Assembly (NCBI GenBank): GCA_044464175.1
Contig: JBIQLO010000166.1
Coordinates: 1 to 9,136, forward strand
Source of the DNA: JBIQLO01 sp044464175
Lineage (GTDB): Bacteria > Planctomycetota > Phycisphaerae > Tepidisphaerales > Tepidisphaeraceae
Length of the DNA: 9,136 nt
Direction of reading: 5' to 3'
Of the stretch, positions 7,301-9,136 are shown piece by piece (position 1 is the stretch's first letter; each line of letters begins with the position of its first letter). Under the pieces are notes generated by a model. The model saw only the letters and a list, made by a program, of their open reading frames with translations, was not told where the DNA came from and made no database searches. The position numbers and the translations under genes were made by a program.

Positions 7301-7869
7301 CTGTAGGTGATGAGGGAGTAAATCTGGTGCGGATCGACGCCGACCCAGAATCCGGACTTCGGGCCGGCCATCGCGACGGCGGGCCAGAAGGTGGTCTGGC
7401 CGGTGTATTCGGTGGCGGCCGGTTCGTAGCTCTGGGCCGCGTTGTAAAACATCCAGGGGCGCGGCTGGCGGAGTTGCCCGGCGTAGCGGATTTCCAGCCA
7501 GGCCTGATCCTTCCGCTGGTTCTGAATGGTGACATCCCACCGCAGGACCGCATCCTTCTCGTACAGGTGATGCTCGACGCGCAGCCCGTCGCCGGCGGTG
7601 GTGAAGCGGGCCTGGCCCTTTTCACCGGCCACCGTTCCTTCCAGTTTCAAGGGGACGAGTTGATTCTGTTGCCCATCCCAGATCACCACGCCCGGATCGG
7701 CGCTGGTGAGCGGGCCGGGTTGTCCCGGGCGGCTCAGCGAGGCCGTCAGCGATTTCGGATCGAGGGCCAGTTGGAGCCCGGCAGAGCCGATCCGCACCTG
7801 CGCCCCGGCCGCCGCCGTCCACATCAGCGCCACCATCGAAATCCCGATCGCCCGTTGGATAGAAGTCAT
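4393..7869 (-). CDS. Large exported multidomain glycoside-hydrolase-like protein
   Basis: 1158 aa; I cannot assign a named GH family. A signal peptide ends near AAAGA/Q (about 23/24). Residues 24-250 form a beta-rich domain resembling the N-terminal super-sandwich of GH31/GH36/GH97-type enzymes. A likely TIM barrel spans about 285-620, with strand-end acidic residues D435 (SGFAFDSN) and E465 (GVFVSEG) as candidate catalytic residues (inference), followed by a beta domain to about 705. Residues 720-790 look like a galactose-binding-like sandwich (VTLNG, LKAGKNVLEANY). Residues 795-915 resemble the GH67 N-terminal/GH20b-like domain: GEYFRYWTAMKGKE, PRIYIG, LFIRGKDARQTNRLLDQ. A Pro/Ala/Thr-rich linker (965-1003) leads to a C-terminal jelly-roll, probably carbohydrate-binding (1005-1158, ending YDIAAIWGE). 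The ATG at 7869 has GGGAAG five bases upstream. The gene lies 117 bp after the first pseudopilin gene. It probably degrades a glycan together with the GH42-like protein. Confidence 0.87.
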   Translation of the reverse strand: MTSIQRAIGISMVALMWTAAAGAQVRIGSAGLQLALDPKSLTASLSRPGQPGPLTSADPGVVIWDGQQNQLVPLKLEGTVAGEKGQARFTTAGDGLRVEHHLYEKDAVLRWDVTIQNQRKDQAWLEIRYAGQLRQPRPWMFYNAAQSYEPAATEYTGQTTFWPAVAMAGPKSGFWVGVDPHQIYSLITYSFQGEEGKQAGAFYSGARIVLDPGQSQTVGFTLLGFDTAYGHLSALQAYYDAFPDCFNPASNIDPRILRGGDAGSMSWRSAKTEGADSACEIPRRTANTWDWMYAPFPIPGDVIMTKDRWELTKPEHRNEHAHSWKEIEAFRRIRKNYFYNTDIKYDVAPMFYVIPWVHEDLARTIYQDSMMTEDMGWENNPRSHKGWIAKKGYVKVGPFDSIEVFGWGTSAGDTFKKDYKALVESDLTFSGFAFDSNVCGGKYRGPRLNELPGRAWDAEGVFVSEGVAQSLMADYLHGMQKEGYRVGVVANQPGTHYAMAFRTDASILEIGWGNIVLPSGQIVAREYARAQAGHKPRNIHSGFSDATALLPLYKDWEKHSPEQIRQTMQSVEDRVLIFALAYGWNLSPDMAMPDARMLKYAHVVADLNRRGWQPIPAMRLQTDDKGIYLSRYGDRNESIFCLGNNREERLKTDVTLDPKPLGDRHVLLSDYWGAPVPTVSDQYGQRIGVDLAPRGVLVLRSAVFLKTDAPFTGSAARQGDEHAGKIVADLTLSSAAAGVPVQVVVPQNVKVASVTLNGQAVEWKPAEGADNVLSLRADLKAGKNVLEANYASTQILCSAEDLKKFPFLDEATGQPRCQIVIADQAQPREQGAAFRLGEYFRYWTAMKGKEVQLPIVPQSKAGDMPRIYIGQTQTQQPVGVVLQEGNLFIRGKDARQTNRLLDQVLAILDQNHPVVGKFQNQIPYPNRPLVQNYYPARWSRSYPWIPKENAKLIEQIFKKGEIWQRPLRENTLPAGVTTPSRVTPPSKAPAQASAHATGPASAQLAKTLFNAEQEDLYFDKQPFRLINDAGQMTYGGFQGAVVFRIQAKPKTKSASLIIPLPKPDALAGLKTLHLRLRLVEPATLPPSHLTLTARAKDQWLQRLTPQNAPRQLEAGQWYDLQYALSAWKAQAIQYLRLYHAPAKQPQPLTYDIAAIWGE
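4861..4977 (-). other. Pro/Ala/Thr-rich linker in the 1158-aa enzyme
   Basis: Codons of about residues 965-1003 encode a low-complexity segment (TTPSRVTPPSKAPAQASA and neighbours). It separates the GH67N-like region from the C-terminal jelly-roll and marks that jelly-roll as a separately folding, probably carbohydrate-binding module. Confidence 0.65.
5125..5487 (-). other. GH67N/GH20b-like accessory domain inside the 1158-aa enzyme
   Basis: Codons of about residues 795-915. The order helix (LGEYFRYWTAMKGKEVQLPI), strand PRIYIGQT, strand NLFIRGKDARQ and helix TNRLLDQVLAILDQ follows the fold of the non-catalytic domain that normally stands N-terminal to GH67 alpha-glucuronidases and GH20 hexosaminidases. 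Here it lies C-terminal to the presumed catalytic barrel and no GH67 or GH20 barrel follows it. The assignment is by pattern only. Confidence 0.5.
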
Positions 7870-7880
7870 TCAATCTTCCC
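7870..7880 (-). promoter_or_regulatory. Ribosome binding site of the 1158-aa enzyme gene
   Basis: The minus-strand leader reads GGGAAGATTGA directly before the ATG; GGGAAG is the Shine-Dalgarno-like core with a five-base spacer. The AGATTGA before the ATG is shared with the GH42-like gene. Confidence 0.65.
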
Positions 7881-7986
7881 GTTTGTAAAATCTGCCGCTG
7901 GGTTGGTTCGCCCGCGGCCCAAAATTGCGCAGATTGCGCCCTGCCTTGAATACCGGCTCACGCCCCTGGTCACACCCTCTGCCCCC
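7870..7986. other. 117-bp spacer, the longest gap inside the proposed operon
   Basis: It contains the enzyme ribosome binding site at its 3' end (minus strand) and a GCGCAATCTGCGC repeat (about 7925-7940) that could pair only as a 4-bp stem. I see no convincing -10/-35 pair and no strong terminator, so read-through from the pseudopilin gene is likely. Confidence 0.5.
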
Positions 7987-8682
7987 CTACCATCCATCCG
8001 CATCCCGCGTCCACCAGGCGTGCGTCTGGTCCACTTCATCCTTGGGATGCAGATCGACGTGGCCATCGCACCAGAGGATGTTCGCCTTGCCATCGTGCCG
8101 ATTGCCGACCGAGAGCGTGTCATAATTGGAAGCGGTGGGGAGAATGCCGCCGGTCATGATGCCGTAATGGATGCTGTCGCCCAGGAGAATGGTGTGGGGC
8201 GGATCCTTCACATCCGAAGCGCGGACGGTGTTTAATCCGCTCCAGCCCGCGACGGTGCCGTCCCCGTAATAGTTGTAGCCATAGGAGAGTTGATTCGTTG
8301 ATTTTCCCCAGACGAAGGTTTCATGTTCGGGGCAGCGAAACTCGATGCCGGTGCTGGTCGCATAGGTCTTTCCCAATTTATCCTCAATGAGATCGAACCA
8401 GTAGATGCCGCTGCCCACCCAGGTGTTCGGGTTGTACCATTGCGCAGGAGAAGGGCTATTCCGCCACATTCTGGGCGGATAAGAGTTGTGGTTGTCCTGA
8501 AGGTACATCTGGAAGGCCAAGCCCAGCTGCCGCAGGTTGGAGGCGCAGGCGACGGCCTTAGCCTGGCGGCGGGCCTTATTCAGGGCCGGCAGCAGCATTG
8601 CGATCAGGACGCTGATGATCCCGATGACGACCAGCAGCTCCACGAGGGTGAACCCGCTGTTTTTCCTGTTATACCATCGCAT
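7987..8682 (-). CDS. Pseudopilin-like protein with intact H-X9-DG motif
   Basis: 231 aa. Class III signal: basic leader MRWYNRKNSG, cleavage between G10 and F11, FTLVELL with Glu at mature position 5 (E15), then a hydrophobic helix almost identical to that of the 225-aa paralogue. The body carries FRCPE (115-119) and YGYNYYGDG (134-142). The C-terminal processing-associated motif is complete: H196, nine residues, D206-G207 (HDGKANILWCDG), followed by GHVDLH and a Trp-rich tail. This matches the prepilin-type family of Planctomycetes, Lentisphaerae and Verrucomicrobia, whose role is not settled; proposed roles include a pseudopilus or surface attachment. The ATG at 8682 is chosen over an upstream in-frame ATG at 8778 because AAGGAG lies six bases before it, because the longer form would add 32 residues before the leader, and because that extension would overlap the regulator's coding end. 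It follows the regulator by 52 bp. Confidence 0.93.
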   Translation of the reverse strand: MRWYNRKNSGFTLVELLVVIGIISVLIAMLLPALNKARRQAKAVACASNLRQLGLAFQMYLQDNHNSYPPRMWRNSPSPAQWYNPNTWVGSGIYWFDLIEDKLGKTYATSTGIEFRCPEHETFVWGKSTNQLSYGYNYYGDGTVAGWSGLNTVRASDVKDPPHTILLGDSIHYGIMTGGILPTASNYDTLSVGNRHDGKANILWCDGHVDLHPKDEVDQTHAWWTRDADGW

Positions 8683-8688
8683 CACGTG

Positions 8689-8694
8689 CTCCTT
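8689..8694 (-). promoter_or_regulatory. Ribosome binding site fixing the start of the 231-aa pseudopilin
   Basis: AAGGAG on the minus strand with a six-base spacer (CACGTG) to the ATG at 8682. It is the best Shine-Dalgarno in the window. A GTG lies directly before the ATG, but the spacing favours the ATG. Confidence 0.8.
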
Positions 8695-8734
8695 GTAAAG
8701 CTGCACCGCAACTTCGGCGAACCACTTGCGTCCG

Positions 8735-9136
8735 CTATGACTCCCATCCCAATGAACCCCCATCCACAAATTCGGCATCGAGTTCCGTCCGGCTGGCGAC
8801 GGGATTGCCCGGATGGCCGATCTGATCGATCAGGACCTTGGCCAGCGTCTGGCCGCGGTCGAAGTAGCGCTGGTCGAGGCTGGCCAGTTGCACGGGGGCC
8901 TCGGCGGCGTAGGGGGCGTGGTCCACACCCATGATGCGCACATCGCCCGGCACCTGGATGCCCCGGCCGACCAGCGCCCTGAGCCCGGCCATGGCAAAGT
9001 GGTCCGCGCCATAGATGATGCCGTCGGGCAAGGCCCCGCGATCGATCAGTTGGATGGTGTGGAGATAGCTTTCCAGCTCGTCCGTGGTGGGCACGAGGGC
9101 CGCCAGTTCGATGCCCACCTCGGCCAGCGCCCGTTG
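8735..9136 (-). CDS. LacI/GalR-family transcriptional regulator, C-terminal part
   Basis: The last 133 residues of a reading frame that enters from the window edge; the DNA-binding N-terminus is outside. The visible part is the second half of the periplasmic-binding-protein-like effector domain. It begins QRALAEVGIE, then has PDGIIYGADHFAMAGLRAL, VPGDVRIMGVDHAPYA, a P-x-L-A-S-L-D-Q stretch matching the usual P-x-L-T-T-v-x-Q, and the lid helix with GQTLAKVLIDQI. The C-terminal end (FVDGGSLG) is slightly divergent from the usual L-V-x-R-x-S. Such regulators bind a sugar and usually control adjacent glycan-degradation genes. It lies on the same strand, 52 bp upstream of the pseudopilin gene, so it probably controls the locus and may be co-transcribed with it. 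A GTG at 9118 is not a real start: the family similarity continues past it to the edge. Confidence 0.9.
   Translation of the reverse strand, partial: QRALAEVGIELAALVPTTDELESYLHTIQLIDRGALPDGIIYGADHFAMAGLRALVGRGIQVPGDVRIMGVDHAPYAAEAPVQLASLDQRYFDRGQTLAKVLIDQIGHPGNPVASRTELDAEFVDGGSLGWES

Noticed and set aside
7922..7942. Possible terminator hairpin (GCGCAATCTGCGC followed by AATTTT on the minus strand)
   Set aside because: Only a four-base-pair stem and a short T run; too weak to call.
7177..8235. Plus-strand frame of 352 codons spanning the gap between the first pseudopilin and the 1158-aa gene
   Set aside because: It crosses two real minus-strand genes and their spacer, and shows no family features.
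1..9136. CRISPR array, tRNA/rRNA genes, transposase or phage genes
   Set aside because: No regularly spaced repeats, no tRNA-like or rRNA sequence and no transposase motifs were seen on either strand.

Overview
The window is a GC-rich (by eye about 60% G+C) stretch of bacterial chromosome in which every gene I accept lies on the minus strand. Two pseudopilin-like genes of the H-X9-DG type beside very large exported glycoside-hydrolase-like enzymes, a LacI-family regulator, and a dispersed palindromic repeat of the type ACAGGCTGGAAGCCTGT all suggest a member of the Planctomycetota (possibly Phycisphaerae) or a relative in the PVC group. The phylum is inferred from gene content and style; the window holds no rRNA or marker gene.

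Read in the direction of transcription (from high to low coordinates), the layout is: (1) 9136-8735, the C-terminal 133 residues of a LacI/GalR-type regulator, cut by the window edge; (2) 8682-7987, a 231-aa pseudopilin-like protein with an intact H-X9-DG motif; (3) 7869-4393, an 1158-aa exported multidomain glycoside-hydrolase-like protein; (4) 4328-3651, a second, 225-aa pseudopilin-like protein with a degenerate H-X9-DG motif; (5) 3594-766, a 942-aa exported GH42-like protein with an N-terminal carbohydrate-binding-like domain; (6) a 210-bp spacer with a dispersed palindromic repeat; (7) 555-1, a lipoprotein-type methionine-R-sulfoxide reductase (msrB), cut at its C-terminus by the window edge.

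Genes 1-5 are separated by only 52-117 bp, with no convincing promoter or terminator between them, and probably form one sugar-responsive polysaccharide-utilisation operon. The regulator would sense a sugar, the two large enzymes would act on a glycan outside the cytoplasm, and each enzyme gene is preceded by a pseudopilin gene. This makes two consecutive pseudopilin-plus-enzyme modules. msrB looks like a separate unit: it has its own TATAAT box, placed so close to the start codon that its transcript may be leaderless.

The points most worth a second look are the repeated pseudopilin/enzyme pairing, the missing acid/base glutamate in the GH42-like enzyme, the unusual domain order of the 1158-aa protein, the decayed H-X9-DG motif in the second pseudopilin, and the palindromic repeat.
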